DNA from: Caulochytrium protostelioides
Lineage: Eukaryota > Chytridiomycota > Caulochytriomycetes > Caulochytriales > Caulochytriaceae
DNA length: 64,000 nt
Assembly (NCBI GenBank): GCA_003615045.1
Contig: ML014111.1
Span: forward strand, 186,001 to 250,000
Direction: 5' to 3'
Made by a program: the position numbers and the translations under genes. Shown here in pieces: positions 47,700 through 57,337 of the stretch (position 1 is its first letter; each line of letters starts with the position of its first letter). The notes below the pieces were generated by a model, which was given only the letters and a program-made list of their open reading frames with translations, ran no database searches and was not told the origin of the DNA.

Positions 47700-49070
47700 T
47701 CAGTAACGATGCCCCAGTCGGGTATACCGGCGGACCTGGATGCCCGCCTGCTGGAAGAGGGCCATGGTGACGGCGTCGGTCTTGTAGCTCTGCTCAAAGA
47801 CGACTTCCTGCACGCCCGACTGGACGATTTTCTTGGCGCAGCCGAGGCACGGGCAGGTGTTGCAGTAGAGGATGGTATGGTGACCGTGGTGGCAGCCGCC
47901 GCCCAGGGCGCCGCGGACGATGCGGTCGCGGCCGGCCTCGAGCAGCGCGTTCTCTTCGGCATGCAAGCACATGCACGCGTCTAGGCCGGTCCCGCACGCC
48001 GCCGCCTCGTTGCACCGGCGGCACCCGCCCTCGTTGCAGTTCGTGATCCCGCGGGGCGTCCCGTTGTACCCGGTCGCGACGATGTTGCGGTCCTTCACGA
48101 GCACGCATCCGACGCGGCGCTTCATGCAGTTGCTGCGGTGCGCCAGCAGGTCGCACAGCTGCATGAAGTACGAGTCCCAGGACGGCCTGCAGCGCTCCAT
48201 GTTGGTCACGTCGATGGCGCGGACCTTCGCCGCGAGCGCCGCCCGCGTCGGTCGGTCGTTGATGAGATGCACGTCCGCGCTTGCCATCAAGCGGTACACG
48301 TCGCCGCTGAACCTCACCGCGTCGTCCCGCGCGCAGAACGCCGCCCATGCTTGCGGCGCCATGCCGGCATCCGCCGCGTCGCCGACAGCGTCGCCATCAG
48401 CGCCGCCATCAGCACCACCCACCGCCCCACGACGCCGGGCGTCCCACGGACCGCGGAGAGTCAGCGGCGCATCCACCGCAATCAGCAGAAAGAACGGCCG
48501 CTTGCGCAGCGCCGCGGCTGTGGTCTCCTCGAGGACATTCGCCAGCACAAACGGGTCCCGCCACCGCGGCGTCACGTAGGCCAGCAGCGCTTCGACGCTC
48601 GCGAAGACGCGGTCGTCAGGCTCGCTGGCGCGGGCGCTTGCAGCCGCGCCGTCATGCGGCGTCGCGGCCGATGTAGCCATCGCCGCGGCCGGGTCGGACG
48701 GCCGTGCGCGCGGCGGCGCGTGGTACGGCGAGTGGTACGGCGTGGACCGCGCCACGGACGCCGGCGACTGCGCGCCGCTCGGCGTCTCTGCCGCCTGGCC
48801 TTCGTCGGCGCCGCGCCCAGGCTTCACGCTCGGTCCCGCGGACGCCGACGCGACGGTCAGCGCCGCAGCGGCCGCAGCGACCGTGGCGGCGCGTTCGCCG
48901 TCGGCGTCGCCATCACGATCGGAATGGCGCGGGACGCCGTCGCGCGAGACCGACGGGTACGCGTGGTGCGGCGGCCGCAGGTAGAGCCGCGTGAAGCCGT
49001 ACGCGCTGCAGAGAATGTCGGCGACGGCGTTCTTGCCGCTCGCGAGGGGTCCGCAGAGGCCGACGAGCAT
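47700..49070 (-). CDS. DCD1: Deoxycytidylate (dCMP) deaminase with N-terminal P-loop region
   Basis: 456 residues from the ATG at 49070. The N-terminus MLVGLCGPLASGKNAVADIL is a P-loop typical of the nucleotide-kinase-like domain fused to fungal dCMP deaminases. A ~110-residue Ala/Ser/Pro insertion follows, and the kinase-like half resumes with WRDPFVLANVLEE and PFFLLIAVDAPL. The deaminase half begins RPSWDSYFMQLCDLLAHRSN. Zinc ligands are in CMCLHAEENALLEAG (His, with catalytic Glu) and NTCPCLGCAKKIVQSG (two Cys); an extra Cys-rich loop (CNEGGCRRCNEAAACG) matches T4-type and yeast enzymes that bind a second zinc. It converts dCMP to dUMP for thymidylate synthesis. It is longer than yeast Dcd1 (~312) mainly through low-complexity inserts. 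Divergent from the EB1 gene. Confidence 0.92.
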   Translation of the reverse strand: MLVGLCGPLASGKNAVADILCSAYGFTRLYLRPPHHAYPSVSRDGVPRHSDRDGDADGERAATVAAAAAALTVASASAGPSVKPGRGADEGQAAETPSGAQSPASVARSTPYHSPYHAPPRARPSDPAAAMATSAATPHDGAAASARASEPDDRVFASVEALLAYVTPRWRDPFVLANVLEETTAAALRKRPFFLLIAVDAPLTLRGPWDARRRGAVGGADGGADGDAVGDAADAGMAPQAWAAFCARDDAVRFSGDVYRLMASADVHLINDRPTRAALAAKVRAIDVTNMERCRPSWDSYFMQLCDLLAHRSNCMKRRVGCVLVKDRNIVATGYNGTPRGITNCNEGGCRRCNEAAACGTGLDACMCLHAEENALLEAGRDRIVRGALGGGCHHGHHTILYCNTCPCLGCAKKIVQSGVQEVVFEQSYKTDAVTMALFQQAGIQVRRYTRLGHRY

Positions 49071-50084
49071 GTTGGCGTCCGCTACTGGCGTCGGCAGGCG
49101 GCGTCGGCAGGCGGCGTCGGCAGGCGACGTCCGCAACCGGCGGGTATCGTCGCGTTGAAGCGGCGATACGGCGAAGGGCGAAGGGAAGCCTCGGTCCGCG
49201 AAGGGACGTCTAGGTCTGCGTCGACGTCGACGTCGACGTCCACGGCCACGGCCACGTCCGCGCTCGTGGCGGCGCGAGCTCGCGAAGCATCAGGCGCGTC
49301 GACCCAGCCGTCGAAGGAAGCGAGCGGCCGCAAAGAAGCGGTCGTCGTGCGCGACCGGCACGCGGAAGCTTTCGCCCCCGCACGGCCCTCCCGCGGCGTG
49401 ACACGACAAACACGCGGGATACCGCAGGCTGCACAAGGCTTTCGCAAGGGTCCGAGCGCCGTCGACCAGTGAGCGCCGCCGCTCCGCCGGTCGGCGGCTG
49501 CGCCACGGCGCGCGCGCCACGAGCGGCCGCAGCGGCGGCGGCAGTCCCCCTATCAGCGCGTCCCAGCACGCCGCGGCCAGCCGCCTTCGACGGGTCCGCG
49601 CCGCGCGTCGGCGGGCCGCGTCGTGGATCGCCCGAATCCCGCGCACACCCGCGCCGGCGGCGAGTCGGGCCCATCGCCCACCGACGCGTATGCTTCGCCG
49701 CACGTGGCGATACGCCGGCTCTCGGCCTCGCCAGGACGACGGCGGACGGGCCGGCATCGTCGGCCCGCGCCTGCGCAGGCGACGAGGGCACACGCCTGTC
49801 GCGCGCATACGAGGTATCGTCCAAGGTATCGGCATCGGTTTTTTATCGCTGCGACAGCATCGTCGCCCAGTCGGAATCGGCTATTCCCGCGTGTCCTGAC
49901 ACCGCTGTCGATCGCATATCCCTCGTCATTGGAGCTGATCATTGGAGCGCCACACCTGTTCAACCCCCTTTTGTTGGCTGGCGATCCTTCCGTGCTGGCT
50001 AGTCTCTGCCGCGCTGCCTCCACCCCGTCGCCGTGTCCCTCGGATTGCCGCTGATTGATCCGCCCGCGCTGCGGGAACTCCATC
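49071..50084. other. Divergent intergenic region, dCMP deaminase / EB1
   Basis: 1.0 kb. It begins with a three-copy 13-bp repeat close to the deaminase start. A GACGTC-rich run lies at 49214-49240. No coding region is supported. Confidence 0.55.
49088..49126. repeat. 13-bp tandem repeat, three exact copies
   Basis: The unit GCGTCGGCAGGCG occurs at 49088, 49101 and 49114, ending 17 bases before the dCMP deaminase ATG. It lies in the 5' leader, so it could be a protein- or RNA-level regulatory site, or simple slippage. Confidence 0.85.
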
Positions 50085-50972
50085 ATGATGGGCGAGTCAC
50101 GGACAGAACTGCTTGCCTGGCTCAACGATCTCTGCCAGCTCTCGTACACGCGCATCGAGCAATGCGGGACCGGCGCCGCCTACTGCCAGGTCCTCGACGC
50201 CATCTACCGCGACTGCCCCTTGAGTCGCGTCAAATTCGGCGCCAAGCACGAGTATGAGTACATGGCCAACTACAAGGTTCTCCAGAACGTCCTCGACAAG
50301 CACGGCATCGACAACGCCGTGCCCGTCGAGCGCCTGATGAAATGCAAGTTCCAGGACAACCTCGAGTTCTTGCAATGGCTCAAGAAGCACTGGGACCAGC
50401 ACTACGCCGGCGGCACCTATGACGCCGTCGCGCGCCGCAAGGGCGAGGCCGGCGGCGCGGGCGCCGGCGCGCCTAAGCGCGTCGGCACCGCTTCCAAGGC
50501 CGGCTCGGCCTCCCGGTCGGCGGCCACGAGCCGCGCCGGCTCGTCGGCGTCGCTGTCGGGCGCCGGCGCGCCCTCCGCCGGCCGCGCCAGCACGAGCTCG
50601 CGGCTGGGCGCGCCGTCCTCGGCCACGGCGCTCGCTGACCAGCGGGCGCTCGCCGAGACGCGCGAGGAGCTGGCGCAGATGTCGGCCGCCTTCGAGCAAG
50701 TCGAGCAGGAGCGCGAGTTCTACTTCGGCAAGCTGCGGGAGATCGAGATCCTCGTGCAGGCGGAGCTCGACGGCCCCGGCGCCGCCAACGGGACCACGAG
50801 CCCCGAGATCATCTCGCTGCTCAAGACCATCCAGGGCGTCCTCTACAAGACCGCCGAAGGGTTCGAGGTGCCCGATGAGGCCGCCGGGGCCGCCGCCGGG
50901 GCCACCGCCGCCGACGGCACGGATGCCACGGCCGCGGGCCATGACATGGCCATGGCCGATGAGACCTACTAG
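50085..50972 (+). CDS. Microtubule plus-end protein EB1 (Mal3/Bim1)
   Basis: 295 residues from the ATG at 50085; a second ATG at 50088 in better context may be used. Residues ~4-125 form the EB1 calponin-homology domain: RTELLAWLNDLCQLSYTRIE, GAAYCQVLDAIYRDCPLSRV, EYEYMANYKVLQNVL, MKCKFQDNLEFLQWLKKHWD. A Ser/Gly/Ala/Arg-rich basic linker (130-195) follows. The C-terminal EB homology coiled coil is LAETREELAQMSAAFEQVEQ and EREFYFGKLREIEILVQ. The protein ends in ADETY, close to the EEY/F tail that recruits CAP-Gly proteins. It tracks growing microtubule plus ends. Length matches fungal Mal3 (308). Confidence 0.95.
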   Translation: MMGESRTELLAWLNDLCQLSYTRIEQCGTGAAYCQVLDAIYRDCPLSRVKFGAKHEYEYMANYKVLQNVLDKHGIDNAVPVERLMKCKFQDNLEFLQWLKKHWDQHYAGGTYDAVARRKGEAGGAGAGAPKRVGTASKAGSASRSAATSRAGSSASLSGAGAPSAGRASTSSRLGAPSSATALADQRALAETREELAQMSAAFEQVEQEREFYFGKLREIEILVQAELDGPGAANGTTSPEIISLLKTIQGVLYKTAEGFEVPDEAAGAAAGATAADGTDATAAGHDMAMADETY

Positions 50973-53967
50973 ATGTGCTTCATGCCTCGATCACGCTCAC
51001 GATCACGCGGCCATCGAGGCGGGCGGCGGCCGTGGCGGCGACAATGACATAGACACCCGACACGGGAGACGCTTTGCCGTTGTCAATGCCAATGACCATG
51101 ATGATGAGGTGATCTCGCTTGCTCGCTTGTCGTTGCCGCCGGCGCCGCCGCACGCGTGACGGTCACGCGGTCGCCGTGGGCGCGACCAGAGCGGCGTTCC
51201 TGCGGCCGATCGCCCGCATACGCGGTGATCGCCGCCCCCGCTGGTCGCCGCGCGCCGCTCAACGCGCCTCTGCCCTCTTTCTTTTCTTCCCCTGTACAGA
51301 TCAACTTTCACATTCCACACGTCGAGGCGTCGATGCATCGATGCGTCGATGCATCGATGGACCCAGGCTCGGCCAGTCTCCCGCCCGCGGCGGCGGCATT
51401 TCAATCCGCTGCGACGGCGCTCTTATACGTGGCGTCGGGCCTTACGCGGCCGCCAGATCGCCGAGGCCGGGCCGCCAGACGCCGCCCCCAGGCTTCCGCG
51501 GGCCGGTGCTCGGCTCAGCAGCCCGCGGCCACGCCTCACACTGAGGGCGACACCCGTGAGCGCGTGAGCCGACGGCCTCGGAAGCCGTCCCTTCCGCACG
51601 CCGCGTTCCGGGAGGCCAAACGCTGGCGTCGGCGGCTCCGTGCTGCGTCGTGTCCGCCGCCGCGAGCCATGCTGGCGGCCACGGCCGGCGGAGGCGCCGC
51701 ATTCGCGACCGCGTTGTCGGGGGTAACGTGACCTGGTTGCCGAAGAACAAAAAGCAAAAATGCTGTATAACGGGCAAATGCGCCTGCGGCTGCGGCGGGG
51801 CATACGAGGACGGTGGGGCCGTGGCGCGGCCACGTCGTCCGCCTGAGGCTGAGCGGGGAACTTGGTCGCGGACGCACCCTTCTCGCCATCGTGCCGACCC
51901 GGTCGCGTGAGCCCAGGCGCGCGCCTTCCGCCGGCCCCAGCCAAGAAAAAAGGGAGGTGCAGCAGCGCATGACGATGCCCGAGCGCGATCCCGCCGCACC
52001 GTGGCGCACGAGCGCCCATGACCGTCACGGGGGGAGGAGGCCACCTGACATGGCCATGCCCTGCTAGGCCCCGCCAGGCCATACCGCGCCGACGCCGTCG
52101 CCACGGTCGTCTTCTCGCGTCTCCTCTCTTCGAGTTGCGTCGCGTGAGTGTCGGAGCATCGACCCATGACCCGTGCGCGTGTGATCAAGCGGCCACAACA
52201 GCTGGGGGCGTCCGGCGGTCGGCATCCCAGGCATGCGCGGCCGACGCGTGGAAACGGGTCGTCCGATGCGCGCGGCAGTGAGCGGCAGCGCATCGGTGAT
52301 CCGCCATCGCCGTCGCCCGGCTGCGGCACCCCCGTGGTCGTGCTGCGGCTCGCCGCATGAACCTCGCGCGGAGGAATCACGCTATGTCTGTGTGCTCCAC
52401 CTGTTTCGCCGGGCATCGGGGATTCACGCTAATACGCATGAAAAGACATATAAGGGTATCGCGAGGGGATAGACCGAAGGCACGCTCGGGCGAGCATCTG
52501 GCCGCATCCAGCGGAATGCCATCAGAGCCAGCGGTGGCGGGCAGCCGCGCGAAGCAGCGTCGCAGACGACCACGGCGGGTGGAATGATGGTCATCCGATG
52601 ATCTACGAGCGCAGCATGCGTCACAATTCTCTAGCAGCGCCCACGTACACCATGACAATCGTGCTTGCTTGCTCAACGTTCACGTTTTTCCCTTGATTGA
52701 ACTTCCCCCAAAGCCCGCTCTCTACTCGTTTCTTCATTATACCTGGGACCCGGTCGCTTACTCTCCCACCACCCACCAGAACTCGTGGCATTGTTGCCAC
52801 TGTCTCCGCGACCCCATCGCAGGTAAGACCTCATGAATGCCGTCAGCGCTCGGAGCGAGTTGATCAGGGTCCGCCGAGGCCGGCCGTTGCCGTGATCCGT
52901 CCGGTTGCCGGGGACCGTGACACCCATCCCGTGACCTGCGGCCTGGCGACAGGCGTCCGCAGGGCCATGTTCGTCGTGTCTCCCACCTCGGCCGCCCTCG
53001 GCGCCGCTCGACCATCGTCTGCCGCACACCGTCGGCTGTGCCCGAGATGCTCCAGATGGCCCATGGTCCGCAGGGACGCCCACGACGGTGTTCGCCCACC
53101 ACGCGTGCGGAGCACCCGTCGCGACCACGCTGCCATCGTGGTCGGGGCCCCGGCGGGGATTCCGCGCTAAGACGGGCATGGGGTGCGTGCGCGCTCTCCG
53201 GTCGAGCCGAGCGAAGCCGAGTCCAACGAAGCCGAGTACAGCTGTGCGAGGCACGCGCAGCATCGGGCGACTCCGTCCTATCGCATTGATGCCCGTTGCC
53301 GTTCGCCGCCCGCGACGGCTTCCCCCGGGCTCGCCGGATTGCCGTAGGTCGTGGTGGCGGCGTCCCCCCTTTCCCGGGCACGCCTCAGGCACCCCGGTGC
53401 CGCAGCGTCGGACGCGTGAGATCGGTCCGAAGTCGCCTGAATCGCTTTCTCTGTTCTCGTCAGACTCACCGCGCCTTGTCTCGCGCTCTCGCTCTCTTTC
53501 GCTTTCTCCCTCTCTCGCTCGCATGCCCCTCTACGCGCTCGACGCTCTCGGCCTCGCTGCGCCGCGTGATCTCGTCTGGCCCACCAGCCATTGTCCTGAC
53601 GCGCCCGCTCGTGACTCGTCTCCCTTTCATGCATGATCGCGCACCCGTCGTCACCACCACCGACGCGCTCATCAGGTGCTGCGACGGCGTGATTGATCGT
53701 CCTCGCCTTGAGGACACCCCTGGTCCGCCCTCTTCCGCGTCTCCCGCATCTCCCGACACCACGCTTACTTCGGGACGTTCGTTTCACCGACGATACGTAT
53801 AGCAACCCCGTTCTTGGCTTCTCTGCGCGCTTTCGCTCGCCCACTCAACCTCGCGCGGTCGACGTCGCGTCACACTCCTCCGTCCTTCTTTCTTTTCTCG
53901 GATCGCGCACTCGCACTCCAGCGTCGCCGCTCCCCGCACTCTCTCGCTCTCGCCCCTCTCTTCCGCC
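50973..53967. other. Long intergenic region upstream of NAD-glutamate dehydrogenase
   Basis: 3.0 kb, the longest gene-free stretch. Two 12-bp palindromes lie at 51330 and 51346. From about 53440 to 53960 the plus strand is strongly pyrimidine-rich (CTCTCGCTCTC runs), typical of the leader of a highly expressed fungal gene. Frames on both strands (up to 324 codons) have no recognisable motifs; short spliced genes cannot be excluded. Confidence 0.45.
51330..51357. repeat. Paired 12-bp palindromes
   Basis: TCGATGCATCGA, a perfect palindrome, occurs at 51330-51341 and again at 51346-51357, a 16-base spacing. It lies 0.36 kb downstream of the EB1 stop. Confidence 0.75.
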
Positions 53968-56900
53968 ATGTCGCTCGCCATTCCCGGCGGCGCCGCCGAG
54001 TCGGCCGCGTCCAAAGTGACGACCACGGCCGCCCAGCAGCAGCAGCTCGACGGCTACAGCGCCAACCGCTTCGCCGGCAAGCAGGCCCAGATGATGACCG
54101 TGGTGCAGCTCGTGAAGGAGCGCGGCTTCATCCCGCCCGAGCTCGTCGAGAACGAGGTCGCGTGGTTCTACGGCAACCTCGGGATCGACGACATGTACTT
54201 CCAGCTCGAGTCGCCCGAGACCGTCGGGGAGCACATTCTCTCGCTGTATGCGGCCAAGATCTTTGCGTTCGTCAAGAACGAGCATGCGCTCGAGATCGAT
54301 CTGCGCCGCGAGCGCGATGACTCGGCCGTCTACATCCATACCTCGCGGCCGGGCGTCACCGAGCCCACGGGCCCGCAGCACGAGCCGCGCATCGACGCGC
54401 GCTACATCGAGGCCTCGACGAAGGAGCGCGCGTTCCGCCTCGAGTCGTACCGCAGCGGAGGCGCCGGCGGCCAGACCGCGACCCAGCTGCGTTGCTACTT
54501 TGTGCAGCTCTGCCGCTTCGTCTGCCCGCAGCCGACGCCCGAGCAGGCGCAGGACATTCGCCTCGTCTCGGACGCCGCGTTCCTCGAGAAGGCGTCCGAG
54601 AACACGCTGGAGCTGTACCAGAGCGTGATGCGCCACGTGCTGGCGCGCACGGGCCCAGTGATCGAGATGTACGAGCTGCCGAACTCGCGCGAGAAGCGGC
54701 TCGTCATCGGCTACCGCCAGCGCACCACCCACGGGTTCTTCTCGGCCATCTCGGACCTGTACCACTTCTACGGTCTGTACTCGAGCCGCAAGTACGTCGA
54801 GCAGTTCAGCAACGGCGTCACGATCATGTGCCTCTACCTCAACGCGGCGCCCAGCACGAAGGCACCGCCGATCGAGCACTCCATCTTCCAGATCATCAAG
54901 GAGGCGTCGCTCATCTACTGCCTGCCCACGACGCCGCTGCAGCCCTTCTTCCAGCGCGGCGAGCTCTCGGTCCAGGAGACCATCTACGGCTACACGGCCT
55001 GGATCTTTGCCCAGCACTTCCTGAACCGCCTGGGGTCCGAGTACATTGCCCTTCAGAAGATCCTCGAGCCCGCGAACACGAGCCACATGGAGGTCCTCAG
55101 CAAGATCAAGAAGCGCATGCGCACGGACACATTCACTCGCGACTACATCCTCGATGTCATCAAGATGTACCCGGAGCTGGTGAAGCACTGCTACATGAAC
55201 TTCGCCATGATCCACTACACGACGCCGACGAAGACGAGCAACATTGTCGCGCCCTCGCTGTCGTACCAGCGCCTGCAGACCCTGCCCATGCTCTCGGAGG
55301 CCGACCTGCTCGCCAAGATCAAGCGCACGACGGGCAACCTCCAGGAGTCACAGATCTTTGAGGCCTTTGTCACCTTCAACAAGCACGTGCTGAAGACCAA
55401 CTTCTACCAGCCGACGAAGGTCGCGCTCTCGTTCCGCCTCAACCCGGCGTTCCTGCCGGCCGTCGAGTACCCGCAGCCGCTGTTCGGCATGTTCCTCGTT
55501 GTCGGGTCCGAGTTCCGCGGGTTCCACCTGCGCTTCCGCGACATTGCGCGCGGCGGCATCCGCCTCGTGCGCTCGCGCAACAAGGAGGCGTACAGCATCA
55601 ACCTGCGCTCGCTGATGGACGAGAACTACGGCCTCGCCGCGACGCAGCAGCGCAAGAACAAGGACATCCCCGAGGGCGGCTCGAAGGGCACGATCCTCAT
55701 GGACATCGAGCACCAGGACAAGCCGCAGGAGGCGTTCCAGAAGTACGTCGATGCGCTGCTCGATCTGCTTATTGCGGGCGAGTCGCCGGGCATTAAGGAG
55801 AAGATCGTCGACCTGTACGACAAGCCGGAGATCCTGTTCCTGGGGCCCGACGAGGGCACCGCGGACTACATGGACTGGGCCTCGCAGCACGCGCGTCGCC
55901 GCGGCGCCTCGTTCTGGAAGGCGTTCACGACGGGCAAGTCGCAGTCGCTCGGCGGCATCCCGCACGACCTGTTCGGAATGACGACGCGCTCGGTGCACCA
56001 GTACGTGCTGGGCATCTACCGCAAGCTGGGCGTGAAGGAGGAGAGCGTCACGAAGCTGCAGACCGGCGGCCCGGACGGCGACCTCGGCTCGAACGAGATC
56101 AAGATCTCGAAGGACAAGACGGTCGCCATTGTCGACGGCTCGGGCGTCCTCTACGACCCGCAGGGCATCCACCGCGAGGAGCTGCTGCGCCTCGCGACGC
56201 ACCGCCTGATGGTGTCGCACTTCGACCTCGCGAAGCTGACGCCGCAGGGCTTCCGCGTGCTCGTCGACGACACCAACGTCACCCTGCCGGACGGCACCGT
56301 CGTCGACTCGGGGCTCAAGTTCCGCAACGAGTTCCACCTCAACCCGCTCGCGGCGGCCGATGTGTTCGTGCCCTGCGGCGGCCGCCCGGAGTCAGTCGAC
56401 CTCAGCAACGTCCACCAGCTGCTGACCGAGGACGGCGCCCCGCGCTTCAAGTACATTGTCGAGGGCGCGAACCTCTTCTTCACGCAGGAGGCGCGCCTCG
56501 TGCTCGAGAAGGCCGGCGCCATCATCTTCAAGGACGCGTCCGCGAACAAGGGCGGCGTCACGTCGTCGTCGCTCGAGGTGCTCGCTGCGCTCGCGTTCAA
56601 CGACGAGGAGTTCGCCGTCAACATGCAGGTCCCCGAGGCCCGCGTCGGCGCCGACGGCAAGCCCGGCGCCGCCCCGCCCGCACCCGCGTTCTACCTCGAC
56701 TACATCCGCTCGGTCCATGCCACCATCGAACGCAACGCCGAGCTCGAGTTCGAGGCCCTGTGGCGCGAGTCGCAGCGCCTCGGCCGCCCGCGCGCCATCC
56801 TCTCGGACGAGCTCTCTGTCGCGATCATCAAGCTCGACGAGGAGCTCCAGCGCACCGCGCTCTGGGACAACGTGCCCCTCCGTCGCAAGGTCCTCCAGGA

Positions 56901-57078
56901 AGCCTTCCCGGATATCCTGCTCAACAAGCTCGGCCTCGACACGCTGCTCAAGCGCATCCCCGAGGCCTATGTCAAGTCCGTCTTTGGCTCTTACCTCGCC
57001 TCCCGCTTCGTTTACAAGTACGGCACCGAGCCCTCGCAGTTCGCCTTCTTTGACTTTATGAGCGAGTGGATGGCCTAA
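53968..57078 (+). CDS. GDH2: NAD-specific glutamate dehydrogenase, large 115-kDa type
   Basis: 1036 residues from the ATG at 53968 (GCCATGT). The family's order is intact: N-terminal helical region (WFYGNLGIDDMYFQLESPET), then the catalytic core with GFHLRFRDIARGGIRLVRSR, NYGLAATQQRKNKDIPEGG, SKGTILMDIEH, and FLGPDEGTADYMDWASQHAR. The NAD domain has KLQTGGPDGDLGSNEIKISK and FVPCGGRPESVDLSNVHQLL, with EGANLFFTQEARLVLEKAGA and KGGVTSSSLEVLAAL near the end. It oxidises glutamate to 2-oxoglutarate and ammonium with NAD, feeding nitrogen and carbon catabolism. Length is close to yeast Gdh2 (1092). Strong codon bias and a long pyrimidine-rich leader suggest high expression. Single exon. Confidence 0.97.
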   Translation: MSLAIPGGAAESAASKVTTTAAQQQQLDGYSANRFAGKQAQMMTVVQLVKERGFIPPELVENEVAWFYGNLGIDDMYFQLESPETVGEHILSLYAAKIFAFVKNEHALEIDLRRERDDSAVYIHTSRPGVTEPTGPQHEPRIDARYIEASTKERAFRLESYRSGGAGGQTATQLRCYFVQLCRFVCPQPTPEQAQDIRLVSDAAFLEKASENTLELYQSVMRHVLARTGPVIEMYELPNSREKRLVIGYRQRTTHGFFSAISDLYHFYGLYSSRKYVEQFSNGVTIMCLYLNAAPSTKAPPIEHSIFQIIKEASLIYCLPTTPLQPFFQRGELSVQETIYGYTAWIFAQHFLNRLGSEYIALQKILEPANTSHMEVLSKIKKRMRTDTFTRDYILDVIKMYPELVKHCYMNFAMIHYTTPTKTSNIVAPSLSYQRLQTLPMLSEADLLAKIKRTTGNLQESQIFEAFVTFNKHVLKTNFYQPTKVALSFRLNPAFLPAVEYPQPLFGMFLVVGSEFRGFHLRFRDIARGGIRLVRSRNKEAYSINLRSLMDENYGLAATQQRKNKDIPEGGSKGTILMDIEHQDKPQEAFQKYVDALLDLLIAGESPGIKEKIVDLYDKPEILFLGPDEGTADYMDWASQHARRRGASFWKAFTTGKSQSLGGIPHDLFGMTTRSVHQYVLGIYRKLGVKEESVTKLQTGGPDGDLGSNEIKISKDKTVAIVDGSGVLYDPQGIHREELLRLATHRLMVSHFDLAKLTPQGFRVLVDDTNVTLPDGTVVDSGLKFRNEFHLNPLAAADVFVPCGGRPESVDLSNVHQLLTEDGAPRFKYIVEGANLFFTQEARLVLEKAGAIIFKDASANKGGVTSSSLEVLAALAFNDEEFAVNMQVPEARVGADGKPGAAPPAPAFYLDYIRSVHATIERNAELEFEALWRESQRLGRPRAILSDELSVAIIKLDEELQRTALWDNVPLRRKVLQEAFPDILLNKLGLDTLLKRIPEAYVKSVFGSYLASRFVYKYGTEPSQFAFFDFMSEWMA

Positions 57079-57337
57079 ATGCACCCCGCTCCCCTTCTCC
57101 CCTCCCTCCCCCCGCTACGTCGCGCATAGCAACCCCCCAGCCCGCCTGCCCACGGGATGTCACGGTGTTGCTCGTTTGTTTCCGCTATATTTCTTGGTCA
57201 TCTTGCGGCGGCGGCGGCGGCAGACCCGTTTCGTCCCACGACCGCCCTGTTGCACTCGATTCGTTTTTTGTTTTCTTTCTTTTTCATTATAGCTTATATA
57301 CCACAAGATCTTGGTCTCGCGCCCACACGGCGCCGTC

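Noticed and set aside
51442-53524. Minus-strand frames of 324 and 283 codons in the 51-53.5 kb gap
   Set aside because: Low-complexity Arg/Ser/Glu peptides, one made by a CTCTCG repeat; no homology features, so left as intergenic.
53845-55215. 456-codon minus-strand open frame opposite the NAD-glutamate dehydrogenase start
   Set aside because: Same codon-bias effect; Leu/Val/Arg/Asp-rich shadow.
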